Source of the DNA: DAIPKP01 sp964539095
GTDB taxonomy: Bacteria; Synergistota; Synergistia; Synergistales; Aminiphilaceae
Assembly (NCBI GenBank): GCA_964539095.1
Contig: CAZIFL010000013.1
Coordinates: 6,566-70,565, forward strand
DNA length: 64,000 nt
Direction: 5' to 3'
The number at the start of each line of letters is the position of its first letter. Within the stretch, counting starts at the first letter, position 1. Of the stretch, positions 8,312-16,872 are shown in pieces. Position numbers and translations under genes: made by a program. The notes under the pieces are model-generated. The model did not search any database. It was not told the DNA's origin and saw only the letters and a list, made by a program, of their open reading frames with translations.

Positions 8312-10151
8312 GAATAGATGCCACCACCCTCTGTACTGTAAGGCCGCAATCATCCCACTGCTCCTGCCGGGTCCCCTGGGGGATAAACCTATCCGGAACT
8401 CCTAGCGGAATAAGGGCGGAGGAAAGATTATTGTGATGGAGAAAGGCTCCTACGAGTTCCCCCACACCCCCTGCGGCGTTTCCTTCTTCGAGAACAACTA
8501 TCTTTTGGTACCGCCCCCCGAGATCCCGAAGGAGGTCTTCGTCCAGGGGCTTCACAAATCGAAGATCCACAACTCCCGGAAGAGGGAGCCCCTCCTCCCC
8601 GCAGGCCTGCCGGGCCTCAAGAGCCAGAGGGAGGGTGCTTCCGACTCCCAGAAGGACCGTCCCCTCCCCCTCGCGAAGGATCTCTCCCTTTCCCCAGGGG
8701 AGGGGGAGGGCATCCTCCTTGCGGGCCAGCCTCTCCGGAGCATTCCCCCGGGGGTAGCGTACGAGTACGGGGCCCTCTTGAGAAAAGGCCTGGGAGAAGA
8801 AGAAGTTCAGATCCACCTCATCCCGGGGCGCCGCCAGACTTACGTTGGGGATGCTCCTACCCCAGGCGAGATCAAGAAGGCCATGATGGGTCTCCCCATC
8901 CTCCCCCACGAGCCCCGCCCGATCTACCGCGAGAAGCACCGGATATCGCTGCATCGCCATATCATGCACAAGCTGGTCCATGGCTCGCTGCAGAAAGGTG
9001 GAGTAGATACAGACCGCGGGACGCATCCCCCCCGCAGCCATCCCTGCAGCAAAGGTGAGCATATGCTCCTCCGCAATCCCCACGTCGAAAAAGCGCTGGG
9101 GGAAGCGTTTTTCGAAATCCCCGAGTTTGGTCCCCTCCTTCATGGCGGCGGTAAGACAGACCACCTGAGAGTCTTTTTCGGCAAGCTCCACCAGCGAGGC
9201 GGTAGCGGCAGCACTCCAGCTGCGGAGCTTCGAAGGGGGTCCCTCTTTTTTGGGCTTTCCCACCCCATGGTATTTAGCGGGGTTGTCCTCAGCTGGAACG
9301 TATCCTTTTCCCTTTTTGGTGATCACGTGAAGAAGCAGAGGGCGATGGTACTGCATGGCGAGATCGAAAATGCTCTCAAGTTCTTCTATATCGTGCCCGT
9401 CAAAAGGCCCCCAGTAGCTGAGATCCAGCTCTTCGAAAAAGTTTGTGGGTTGCAGAAGAGTTTTGACATGGGATTTGAAACGCCCCAGAATCTCCTCCAG
9501 TCCCTCCCCCTTGGGAAAGTTGCGGCACTGCTCCTTTACGGTCTCTTTGAACTTACGGTAAAAAGGCGAGGCGCTCAGATGGGCGAGATGGCTCGCAAGC
9601 CCCCCCACGCGCTTGTTAATAGACATTTCGTTATCGTTAAGAACCATGATGAGCCGGGTATCCAGATCTCGAGCGTGGTTCAGGGCCTCCATGGCCATGC
9701 CGTTGAGAAGCGCCCCGTCTCCGATGACGGCCATCACGTGATGCTTCTGCCCCAAAAGATCCCGGGCCTTGGCATACCCGAGGGCAGCAGAGAGAGAGGT
9801 GCTGCTGTGCCCCACATCGAAGGCATCAAAGGGGCTCTCGGTACGTTTCGGATAGCCGCTGATCCCCCCGGCGGTACGGAGCCCGGAAAAGCGATCTTTA
9901 CGATCCGTGAGGATCTTGTAGGCATAGGCCTGATGCCCCACATCGAAGAGCACCCTGTCTTCCCGGAAATCGAAGGCCCTGAGGAGCGCCACGATAAGCT
10001 CCACAGTCCCCAGAGAGGAGGCGAGATGCCCCCCGTTGTGCATCACCGTGTGAATGATGGCCTTTCGAACATCCTCACAGAGCAGGGGCAGAACTCCCGG
10101 AGCAAGACGCTTCACATCCTCCGGTGAATGTACCGTATCCAAAACAGACAT
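8187..10151 (-). CDS. dxs: 1-deoxy-D-xylulose-5-phosphate synthase
   Basis: Thiamine-diphosphate enzyme that condenses pyruvate and glyceraldehyde 3-phosphate, the first step of the MEP isoprenoid pathway. The ThDP motif GDGALLNGMAMEALNHA, the LNDNEMSI stretch, the transketolase pyrimidine-binding domain (GIAEEHMLTFAAGMA) and the C-terminal LGVPDRFIPQGTRQEQ are all present. The start at ATG 10151 follows GGAGGAGG. The product is 654 aa. The family normally ends near the VASIRG sequence, so the last 40 residues, which are encoded inside tlyA in another frame, are an extension or the result of a frame change. Confidence 0.95.
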   Translation of the reverse strand: MSVLDTVHSPEDVKRLAPGVLPLLCEDVRKAIIHTVMHNGGHLASSLGTVELIVALLRAFDFREDRVLFDVGHQAYAYKILTDRKDRFSGLRTAGGISGYPKRTESPFDAFDVGHSSTSLSAALGYAKARDLLGQKHHVMAVIGDGALLNGMAMEALNHARDLDTRLIMVLNDNEMSINKRVGGLASHLAHLSASPFYRKFKETVKEQCRNFPKGEGLEEILGRFKSHVKTLLQPTNFFEELDLSYWGPFDGHDIEELESIFDLAMQYHRPLLLHVITKKGKGYVPAEDNPAKYHGVGKPKKEGPPSKLRSWSAAATASLVELAEKDSQVVCLTAAMKEGTKLGDFEKRFPQRFFDVGIAEEHMLTFAAGMAAGGMRPAVCIYSTFLQRAMDQLVHDMAMQRYPVLLAVDRAGLVGEDGETHHGLLDLAWGRSIPNVSLAAPRDEVDLNFFFSQAFSQEGPVLVRYPRGNAPERLARKEDALPLPWGKGEILREGEGTVLLGVGSTLPLALEARQACGEEGLPLPGVVDLRFVKPLDEDLLRDLGGRYQKIVVLEEGNAAGGVGELVGAFLHHNNLSSALIPLGVPDRFIPQGTRQEQWDDCGLTVQRVVASIRGEEKERASRYAPNLQKSGGIKESSEGAHSGGKSFCGRAAC

Positions 10152-10183
10152 GGGGACCTCCTCCACTGATTTGCAATCCAAGA

Positions 10184-11098
10184 TTAGGCAATTCTATTTT
10201 CCAGAAAACGGGGAATCTGTGCAAGCATTCCCTTCTCCGGCAATCCTTCCAGAGATTGAATCGCCCACTCCGTCTCCTCCCGGGCCTTCGCCTTGGCTCC
10301 TTCGAGGCCATACTGAGAGACAAAGGTTCGCTTCTCCAGAATGTGATCCTTCCCCGGTGTTTTTCCCAAAATTTCAGGGCTTGAGGTTACGTCAAGAATA
10401 TCATCGATGATCTGAAAGGCTAAACCGAGATGCTCTCCGTATGCACCAATTTTTGCAAGATCCTCCGAAGAGGCTCCTCCGAGAAGGGCACCGCACTGGA
10501 CAGAGGCCCGGATAAGGGCAGCGGTCTTCAGAGCGGCGATCTTCCATGTGAGATCTTCCTGTGAGCCGGGCTGCTCTGCATCAATATCCAGAGCCTGGCC
10601 ACCGCAGACACCGTAGGGGCCTATGGCCTCTGCAAAGAGCCGGGCACTTCCGAGGGTGTGCTCAGCGGAAACTTGCAGAGCGGGGAGGCCATTCAATAAA
10701 AAGTGCATAGACCAGACGAAGAGCGCCCCCCCTGCGAGAACCGCCATGCCTTCGCCAAAGACTACGTGGTTTGTGGGCTTTCCTCTGCGTATTGTATCAT
10801 CATCCATACAGGGAAGGTCATCATGAATCAAAGATCCCGTATGAAACATCTCCAGAGCAAGCCCCATGAGGAGCAAGGGCTCCCGGGAAGCTCCAAAGGG
10901 CTCCCCTCCGGCGATGCAGAGGGCGGGGCGAAGCCGCTTTCCCCCCGCAAAGAGGGAGTATGCCATGGCGTCATAAAGCTTCGGAGGGATGCCTCCGGCA
11001 AAGCGGGGAAGCTCCCGGGCACAGTAGGCTTCAAAATCCTTCCGCGCCTCTTCGAGAAATAACGCCGTTTGGGCATGCTCTTTTCCAGATTCAACCAC
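10184..11098 (-). CDS. ispA: Short-chain polyprenyl (farnesyl/geranylgeranyl) diphosphate synthase
   Basis: Trans-prenyltransferase condensing isopentenyl and dimethylallyl diphosphates. The first aspartate-rich motif DDLPCMDDD is at residues 93-101 and the second, QIIDDILD, near 233. KRLRPAL near 54-60 binds substrate. The 304-aa length is usual for the FPP synthase group of bacteria. The gene sits between xseB (8-base overlap) and dxs (32-base gap), as in many genomes. Chain length cannot be decided from sequence alone. Confidence 0.93.
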   Translation of the reverse strand: MVESGKEHAQTALFLEEARKDFEAYCARELPRFAGGIPPKLYDAMAYSLFAGGKRLRPALCIAGGEPFGASREPLLLMGLALEMFHTGSLIHDDLPCMDDDTIRRGKPTNHVVFGEGMAVLAGGALFVWSMHFLLNGLPALQVSAEHTLGSARLFAEAIGPYGVCGGQALDIDAEQPGSQEDLTWKIAALKTAALIRASVQCGALLGGASSEDLAKIGAYGEHLGLAFQIIDDILDVTSSPEILGKTPGKDHILEKRTFVSQYGLEGAKAKAREETEWAIQSLEGLPEKGMLAQIPRFLENRIA

Positions 11099-11345
11099 GG
11101 AGATCCTCCTCCTCTTCCTCTTTTATTTTCTGCTCCTCGGTTACCTCTTCCTCAAAGGGGGTGACGGCGAGATTTTCTCCCACCAAAAAGACCTCCTGCT
11201 CCACCTGTTCAAGATATTTTCTGCAACTCTTAAGCTTCTCCGCTCCCTCACGGTAAAGCTTAAGAGCCTCTTCCAGGGGAAGGTTTTCCGCCTCTAGGGT
11301 GCGGCAGATGGATTCGATCTGTTTCATGGATTCCGAAAAACTCAT
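11091..11345 (-). CDS. xseB: Exodeoxyribonuclease VII small subunit
   Basis: Small helical subunit of the single-strand-specific exonuclease VII. The 84-aa protein begins MSFSESMKQIESICRTLE and contains the family pattern LPLEEALKLYREGAEKLKSCRKYLEQVEQ. The C-terminus is a run of Glu and Lys. ATG 11345 and the preceding TTG 11348 are both possible starts behind GAGG. The large subunit xseA is not in this window, so the usual xseA-xseB pair is separated. Confidence 0.88.
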   Translation of the reverse strand: MSFSESMKQIESICRTLEAENLPLEEALKLYREGAEKLKSCRKYLEQVEQEVFLVGENLAVTPFEEEVTEEQKIKEEEEEDLRG

Positions 11346-11367
11346 CAAGGGATTCCTCTTTTCTCAA

Positions 11368-11396
11368 TTGCAGAATTTGGTTACGTGTGATAGAAT
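11368..11396 (+). promoter_or_regulatory. Sigma-70-type promoter of rpmB
   Basis: TTGCAG (11368-11373), a 17-base spacer and TAGAAT (11391-11396) lie upstream of rpmB, whose ribosome binding site AGGAGGTGGGG precedes the ATG at 11430. Confidence 0.7.
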
Positions 11397-11429
11397 TCGC
11401 CTGTTTCGTGTTCGATAGGAGGTGGGGAA

Positions 11430-11624
11430 ATGGCAAAGGTATGCGAGTGTTGCGGGCGCGGCCCTGCAACGGGAAACAATGTAAGTCACTCAAATCGACA
11501 TACCCGGCGGCGGTGGCTTATCAATCTGCAGAGCGTTAAGGTCGATGTTGGCTGTGGCGAAAACAGAAAGATGAAGATTTGCACCAAGTGTCTCCGTTCC
11601 GGCAAAGTTACCCGGGCTGTGTAA
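11430..11624 (+). CDS. rpmB: Large ribosomal subunit protein bL28
   Basis: A 64-aa ribosomal protein of the 50S subunit. It starts MAKVCECCGRGPATGNNVSHS and contains the conserved SNRHTRRRW and CTKCLRSGKV. It has two CxxC pairs (C5/C8 type and C51/C54 type), the zinc-binding form of bL28. It is a single-gene plus-strand transcript between the divergent xseB and the convergent thiN. The terminator hairpin begins inside the last codons and includes the stop codon. Confidence 0.96.
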   Translation: MAKVCECCGRGPATGNNVSHSNRHTRRRWLINLQSVKVDVGCGENRKMKICTKCLRSGKVTRAV

Positions 11625-11639
11625 ACAGCCCGTTTTTTT
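11613..11639 (+). terminator. Rho-independent terminator of rpmB
   Basis: CGGGCTGT (11613-11620) pairs perfectly with ACAGCCCG (11625-11632), with loop GTAA and seven T after it. The loop overlaps the stop codon of rpmB (11622-11624), so the stem's left arm is coding sequence. Confidence 0.93.
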
Positions 11640-11674
11640 GTATCCTCTCCCTGTCGGAAAGCGCAGCACCAGCG

Positions 11675-12418
11675 CTACTCCCACCACGCATACACCCCCA
11701 GAATTCCCCTCTTCAGGATCACCGTACAGTTCTCGCTCTCCCGCAGAATCTCGTTGCTTATGGCGTAGGGACAGTGGCGGGAAAGCGCCACATCCGTGAG
11801 ATCCCACTTTGTCCCCCTGCTCGTCACCCCCTCGCAACTCTCCGAGAGCGGAAGAAGCGAGAAAACCGAGGGAGAAGAGGCGAAGCGCAGTTCCAGAGAC
11901 TCCCCGGAACAGAGAAAAAAAAGCACCTCCTCAGAATCTCCAAGGGCAAGAAGGGGGATAGTCTCCCGAGCCAAGAAACCCACAGAGATCCCCAGGGCGC
12001 TGTAGAGGTGATCAAAACGCCCCCCCCATATCCCCGTCACCACTATGGTTCGAACCGACTCTCCCAGAGATGCTATTCGATGGAGAAGAACCTGATAGTC
12101 TGTCTCGTCCTTCTCCCGTGGAAGAAAGAGCCGCGGAACTCCCTTTTCTTCAAGCCAGAGAAGGGTTTCGGGATCTGCACTGTCACCGTCCCCCACAAAG
12201 GAGGCGGGGAGGAGATCTTCCCTCCGGCAGATGTTCGCACCGGAATCGGCACAGTGAAGCTCCCTCCCCTGAGCGGCCTTTCGGAACCACTCTGAAGAGG
12301 GGGAGCGACCTCCGCATACGAGAAGGAGATCCCGAGTTCCCGAAAAAGCAGATCGCGAGCTATGGTCCGAAGGGGTAACGAGACCCAAGACCTGAGGGAA
12401 CACTACCTTACGATTCAT
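11675..12418 (-). CDS. thiN: Thiamine diphosphokinase
   Basis: Transfers pyrophosphate from ATP to thiamine, giving thiamine diphosphate, the cofactor of enzymes such as Dxs in this window. The motifs CADSGANICRR, FVGDGDSADPE and EKDETDYQVLL fit the family, as does TGIWGGRFDHLYSAL. The 247-aa protein carries about 25 extra N-terminal residues before the core. It starts at ATG 12418 after GGAGG, nine bases behind ftsK, and should be cotranscribed with it. No thiamine riboswitch is visible upstream. Confidence 0.9.
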   Translation of the reverse strand: MNRKVVFPQVLGLVTPSDHSSRSAFSGTRDLLLVCGGRSPSSEWFRKAAQGRELHCADSGANICRREDLLPASFVGDGDSADPETLLWLEEKGVPRLFLPREKDETDYQVLLHRIASLGESVRTIVVTGIWGGRFDHLYSALGISVGFLARETIPLLALGDSEEVLFFLCSGESLELRFASSPSVFSLLPLSESCEGVTSRGTKWDLTDVALSRHCPYAISNEILRESENCTVILKRGILGVYAWWE

Positions 12419-12427
12419 CGAATCCTC

Positions 12428-14905
12428 CTACAGGCTGGCCTGTTCCAGAAGATCTTCCGCCTCTTCTTTGGAGAGCAGAATGTCCCTCGCCTTGGCTCCC
12501 TCCTGGGGACCCACGATGCCGAGATCTTCCATGCAGTCCACCAGCCGGGCAGCTCGGGTAAAGCCTATGCGAAGCTGCCTCTGGAGGCGGCTTGCGGAGG
12601 CGATCCCCGTATCCATCACCATCTCTACAGCCTCTGCCAGAAGAGGATCCTCCATACGGACATCCCCCCCGGCGCCTCCCGATCTCCCCCCGCTCCCACC
12701 GTTAATCTCTACGTATTCGGGCTCTCCGAAGAGTTCCGAAAGGTAGTCGATATAGCTCACGATGTAGCTCTCGTCGATCCACCCGGATTGTATCCGCAAC
12801 GGTTTCGGAAGTCTGGAGGTGAGGTGCAGGCAGTCCCCTTTCCCCAAAAGCCGTTCAGCCCCCCCTGTATCGAGCACCGTCCGCGAGTCCGCCTGTGTGG
12901 GAAGCGAGAAGGCCACTCGGGCGGGGATGTTCGCCTTGATAAGCCCTGTAATGACATTCACTGATGGTCGCTGCGTTGCGAGAACAAGATGGATTCCCGT
13001 GGCCCGGGCCTTCTGGGCGAGACGGCAGATTTGATCTTCGATCTCTTTAGGGCTGGTCATCATAAGATCCGCCAGCTCGTCCACCACGATAACAATGCTG
13101 GGAAGCCGCTCCTGAAGAGGCTTTTTCTTGTTGTACCCCTTGAGATCCCGAGCACGGATTCCCGCAAAGAGGGCGTAGCGCCGCTCCATCTCTTCGATGG
13201 CCCAGCCAAAGGCCTCTACCGCCTTTTTGGGGTCCACCACGGGCTTGGCCAGAAGGTGGGGCATCTTTTCGTAAAGGGTCATCTCCACCCGCTTGGGGTC
13301 GATGAGAAGAAAGCGAAGCTCTTCGGGGCGCCGTAAAAAGGAGAGCCCGATAAGACAGTTAGAGATGAAGACGCTCTTTCCAGCTCCGGTGGTTCCAGCT
13401 ACCAGAAGATGGGGCATCTCCTCCAGAGGCGCCACGATCCCTCTTCCGTCGATGCTGACCCCCATGGGAAGCGGAAGAAGAGCCCTGGTATTGGAAAAGA
13501 CGGGATCCTCAATGAGAGAGCGAAGGGAGACGGTCTTTCGTGAAGGATTCGGTATCTCAATGCCGATATAGGGTTTTCCCGGTATGGGGGCTTCTATGCG
13601 CAGAGAGGAGACCGCCAGCGATACCGCCAGATCGTTGCTCAACCCCGCCACCTTGCTCACCTTGATCCCTGGAGCGAGCTGGATGCAGTACTGGATCACC
13701 GTAGGCCCCGCCACGGTCTCCACCAGAGATGCATCAATGCCAAAGGTGAGGAGGGTCTCTATAATCTTTTTACCCTTCTCCAGAAGTTCCTCGGTCTCCA
13801 CCTCAATTTCTTCTTCATCCGGGGGCCCTAAAAGATCTACCGGAGGAGGAAAGCGTCCCGGCTCCACCTGAACAGGAAGGGTAAGCGCCTCCTCTTCCTC
13901 TGCGGTCTCTCCGTCCTCCCAGAACATCTCCAGATCATCGGGCCCCTGCTCTTGGGAGAGATCCTCGGAGGTCATCCGAGGTTTCTCGGTGTTCTCTCCC
14001 GCAGGGGCTTTGCGTATGGGGGGTGCCGGAGGTTTCACCGACCTCGCTATCTCTCCAGAGGAAGGAGGTACGACCTCGTGAGCGGAAAGGCCTTCTGTAG
14101 GAGCACCAGGGTACTCTTCTTCGAAATTCTCCGGCAGGGAGTGCAGATCCTGCTCCTCCCTCTCCTCCTTGGCCCCCGTCCTTCGGCGGATAATCTGAAC
14201 CTCCTCAAGGGGCTCCACAACAGAGAGATCCTCCTCGGGGGGATCGTGAGATTCACCCTCTGAAGGGGTGTGTGACGCGGGAGAACCTTCTGGTTCAGAA
14301 TTTTTTTTTGAGCGGGAGAAGAGTTTTGCAAATCCCCCCAGCAGTGCCGCCACGAGGGCATAGATGCTGTGGAATCGTTCGGAAAAGCTGAGGCCGTAGC
14401 AGAGGAGAGAGAAGAAAATCCCCCCCATGGCGAGGATAAAGGTACCAAAGAGCCCTATCGCCCCGAGAAGGCCCCGGGTGATCTCCTGCGAGAAGGCACC
14501 GGGGAGGAGAGGGGGAGCCCAGGAGACCACCCCGTGCAGCTCCGTAAGACCAAAAAAGATCTGGCAGGAGAGAAAGAGGCTGGCGGTGCCGAGTACCTGG
14601 TACCGCAAATTCTCCACCTGCCACCCCAGGAGACTGGCGAGGCATTGGTACGCGAGATGAAGCAGCGGGAGCACTACGCAGAAACCGTAGCGTTGGTAGA
14701 GCATTTCGTGAACCCGCCGCCCCAGATGCCCCGAAAGATCCGGAAAGATACAGGAGAGGAGATAGATATCTACCAGGAGAAGCCCTAGAACGAGAAGGGC
14801 ACGCATAGTCCTGGAGGGGAAAAACCACGAAAAACCCCGGGATGTACCCTTTTCTGGGGGAGTGTTTTTTCTTCTTCTTCGGATGGGGGTATTCTTTTCT
14901 TCCAT
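12428..14905 (-). CDS. ftsK: DNA translocase FtsK/SpoIIIE
   Basis: Septum-anchored DNA pump that clears chromosome termini during division. Four or so membrane segments occupy residues 35-170, then an acidic, proline-rich linker (about 200-360), then the RecA-like motor with Walker A GTTGAGKS at 504-511 and Walker B IVVDELADLMM. The C-terminal winged-helix gamma domain (about 760-825, SRLQRQLRIGFTRAARLVDCMEDLGIVGPQEG) reads polar DNA sequences. The 825-aa length suits the short-linker type. ATG 14905 follows GGAAGG. An AGTATA sequence at 15009-15014 (TATACT on the minus strand) in the 187-base upstream gap could be a -10 element, but no good -35 is visible. Confidence 0.95.
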   Translation of the reverse strand: MEEKNTPIRRRRKNTPPEKGTSRGFSWFFPSRTMRALLVLGLLLVDIYLLSCIFPDLSGHLGRRVHEMLYQRYGFCVVLPLLHLAYQCLASLLGWQVENLRYQVLGTASLFLSCQIFFGLTELHGVVSWAPPLLPGAFSQEITRGLLGAIGLFGTFILAMGGIFFSLLCYGLSFSERFHSIYALVAALLGGFAKLFSRSKKNSEPEGSPASHTPSEGESHDPPEEDLSVVEPLEEVQIIRRRTGAKEEREEQDLHSLPENFEEEYPGAPTEGLSAHEVVPPSSGEIARSVKPPAPPIRKAPAGENTEKPRMTSEDLSQEQGPDDLEMFWEDGETAEEEEALTLPVQVEPGRFPPPVDLLGPPDEEEIEVETEELLEKGKKIIETLLTFGIDASLVETVAGPTVIQYCIQLAPGIKVSKVAGLSNDLAVSLAVSSLRIEAPIPGKPYIGIEIPNPSRKTVSLRSLIEDPVFSNTRALLPLPMGVSIDGRGIVAPLEEMPHLLVAGTTGAGKSVFISNCLIGLSFLRRPEELRFLLIDPKRVEMTLYEKMPHLLAKPVVDPKKAVEAFGWAIEEMERRYALFAGIRARDLKGYNKKKPLQERLPSIVIVVDELADLMMTSPKEIEDQICRLAQKARATGIHLVLATQRPSVNVITGLIKANIPARVAFSLPTQADSRTVLDTGGAERLLGKGDCLHLTSRLPKPLRIQSGWIDESYIVSYIDYLSELFGEPEYVEINGGSGGRSGGAGGDVRMEDPLLAEAVEMVMDTGIASASRLQRQLRIGFTRAARLVDCMEDLGIVGPQEGAKARDILLSKEEAEDLLEQASL

Positions 14906-15092
14906 GCCTTCCGTCCTTTACGCACTGGATTTTTCGCAGAAAATCCGGCTCCTCCGGAAAGAGAGGTTTCTCTTGCCGGAAAAACCGGGTTTATGCGAGG
15001 CAAACCCAAGTATAGCACAGCTTTTTTTCGGAGGCGCTCCGGAATTTCAAAAATCAGGAAAAAGGAGGAAACCCGAAGGAGCCAGGAGGATC

Positions 15093-16124
15093 TTAAGGTG
15101 ACGCATTCTGCTTGGCCCGAAGATGTTCCTGGTAGGTTTTGGAGAAGACGTGCGATCCATCTCCCCGAGCCACGAAGAAGAGGTAGTCATGCTCCTGGGG
15201 GTAGAGGGAGCCATGCCAGGACTCCTTTGAGGGGATGCAGATGGGCCCCGGGGGCAACCCCGCATGGCGATAGGTGTTGTACGGAGAGTCGATCTCAAGA
15301 TCTTTATGGAGAAGCCTCTCCTTCTGGATTCCCTGCAAGCTCCAGGCATAGACGACAGTGGCACAGGATTGAAGGGGCATCTCCTCTGCTATCCGGTTGA
15401 GAAAGACTCCTGCCACGGTAGGGCGTTCGTCCTTGCGGAAGGCCTCTCTCTCGACAACGGAAGCGAGAATTCCCCGGCTGAGGAGATCCTGGAGCGAAAG
15501 AGAGAGGGTTTGGAGATTTTCTCCAAACGATCGCCACCACTCCCGGGAAGCCTGACGGATCACTTCATCGGCAAACTGAGAGCTTTCGGGTATCCGGTAG
15601 GTTTCGGGGAGCAGAAAGAGAATCCGCTCCTGCGGCTTCGGGGGGAGCCAGGGGAGGAGGAGAGGGGGATAGTTCTCGTTTCGGGAGAGGGCCGCATAGA
15701 GATCGGCGGAGCTGCATTGCGAGGGGGCCAGATGGACAAAGGTTTCCAGAGAAATTCCGGGACGGATGGTTACCTCCGGCAGGAGTGTAGTACCGTAGCG
15801 GGCGAACTGTTTTGCCACACTATAGGCCATACCGGGGCGGATGTGATAGGTGCCGGGTTTCAGACTGCGATCCGCCCCAAAGCGCACGAGCCAGCGAGAG
15901 AGTTCACGGGAAGAGGAGACCAGCCCCTCCTCCTGGGCCTGCCGGGCAATGGCAGAGGCCAGAAGCCCCCGCTGCACCGTAAAGGCTTGAGGAGCCCCCT
16001 CTTGAGAATGGGAGGCAAGGATCTCCCAAAGCCACACAGGTTTAAACAGATAGACAGCTCCCCCTGCAAGAAGTATGCCGCTGAAGAGCACGGCAAAACC
16101 CAAGAAACGTATTCTTCCCCTCAT
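15093..16124 (-). CDS. mltG: Endolytic murein transglycosylase MltG (YceG-like)
   Basis: Membrane-anchored enzyme that cleaves nascent glycan strands and sets their length. It has a single N-terminal membrane segment (about 7-28), then a LysM-like region (about 45-120), then the YceG catalytic domain with ASVVEREAFRKDERPTVAGVFLNR, which includes the expected catalytic Glu, and the signature YNTYRHAGLPPGPI near 290. The 343-aa length is normal. Its start overlaps the rnc stop by four bases (ATGA), with GAGGGGGAGG as ribosome binding site. Confidence 0.93.
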   Translation of the reverse strand: MRGRIRFLGFAVLFSGILLAGGAVYLFKPVWLWEILASHSQEGAPQAFTVQRGLLASAIARQAQEEGLVSSSRELSRWLVRFGADRSLKPGTYHIRPGMAYSVAKQFARYGTTLLPEVTIRPGISLETFVHLAPSQCSSADLYAALSRNENYPPLLLPWLPPKPQERILFLLPETYRIPESSQFADEVIRQASREWWRSFGENLQTLSLSLQDLLSRGILASVVEREAFRKDERPTVAGVFLNRIAEEMPLQSCATVVYAWSLQGIQKERLLHKDLEIDSPYNTYRHAGLPPGPICIPSKESWHGSLYPQEHDYLFFVARGDGSHVFSKTYQEHLRAKQNASP

Positions 16125-16861
16125 GCCTCCCCCTCCTCACAATCACAAGGTTCATCGGAAAACGCAAGAGCCTCCAAAGCCTTTCGGGCAGCACCATTCT
16201 CCGCTTCCTTTCGAGAGCCCCCGGAAGCCTCTCCCAAAAACAGAGCCCCTCCAAAGACAGCCACGTGAAAGAGGGGGTTGTGAGCGGTTCCTTCCTGACG
16301 AAGAAGTGTATAGACGGGAAGCTCTCCTCCGGTAAGCGTTTGATAGTGCATCTGCAAAAGGGATTTGTAATCCTGGAAGCTCTGCGAATCCTCCCGAAGA
16401 AAAATTTCATAGATTTTCCGCACCAGTCTCTCCGCCCCCGATCTCCCCCCGTCCAGATAGAGGGCTCCTACGCAGGCTTCGAGGGCATCCGCACAGATGG
16501 AGGGATTTTTCCTCCCCCCCTGGCGATCCAGCCCTCTTCCAAGGCGCAGTAGCCGCGGGATGCCAAAGGTTTCTGATCGTTTGGCGAGAGAGACCTCACA
16601 GACGATCCGGGCCCTCTGACGGGTAAGCTCCCCCTCCTGCCATTCGGGATGAGCGGCAAAGAGGATATCGCTTATCCCCAGTTCCAGCACCGCATCTCCC
16701 AGAAATTCCAGCCGTTCATTATCGAAGGAGAGCCCCTTTTCGTTGGCGTAGGAGGCATGGGTAAGGGCCTCCTCCAGGAGAGAAAAGGAAGAAAAGGTGT
16801 GGCCGATCTCCTGTTGGAATCGGCCACACGCCTGGTACCACCATTGCTGGTCCAAGGGCAT
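16121..16861 (-). CDS. rnc: Ribonuclease III
   Basis: Double-strand-specific RNase that processes rRNA and mRNA. The signature NERLEFLGDAVLEL lies near residue 47, and the second metal-ligand motif DALEACVGALYLDGG near 123. A double-stranded RNA-binding domain follows (about 162-235). The protein is 246 aa. No clear Shine-Dalgarno sequence precedes ATG 16861, which is 11 bases after the fabF stop, so coupling to fabF translation is likely. The acpP-fabF-rnc order is widespread. Confidence 0.94.
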   Translation of the reverse strand: MPLDQQWWYQACGRFQQEIGHTFSSFSLLEEALTHASYANEKGLSFDNERLEFLGDAVLELGISDILFAAHPEWQEGELTRQRARIVCEVSLAKRSETFGIPRLLRLGRGLDRQGGRKNPSICADALEACVGALYLDGGRSGAERLVRKIYEIFLREDSQSFQDYKSLLQMHYQTLTGGELPVYTLLRQEGTAHNPLFHVAVFGGALFLGEASGGSRKEAENGAARKALEALAFSDEPCDCEEGEA

Positions 16862-16872
16862 AGCAGGAGACG

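Noticed and set aside
8433..10127. 564-aa plus-strand open frame opposite dxs
   Set aside because: Shadow of dxs with no motifs.
11579..12295. 238-aa plus-strand frame opposite thiN
   Set aside because: It starts inside rpmB in another frame and opposes thiN, whose motifs are clear.
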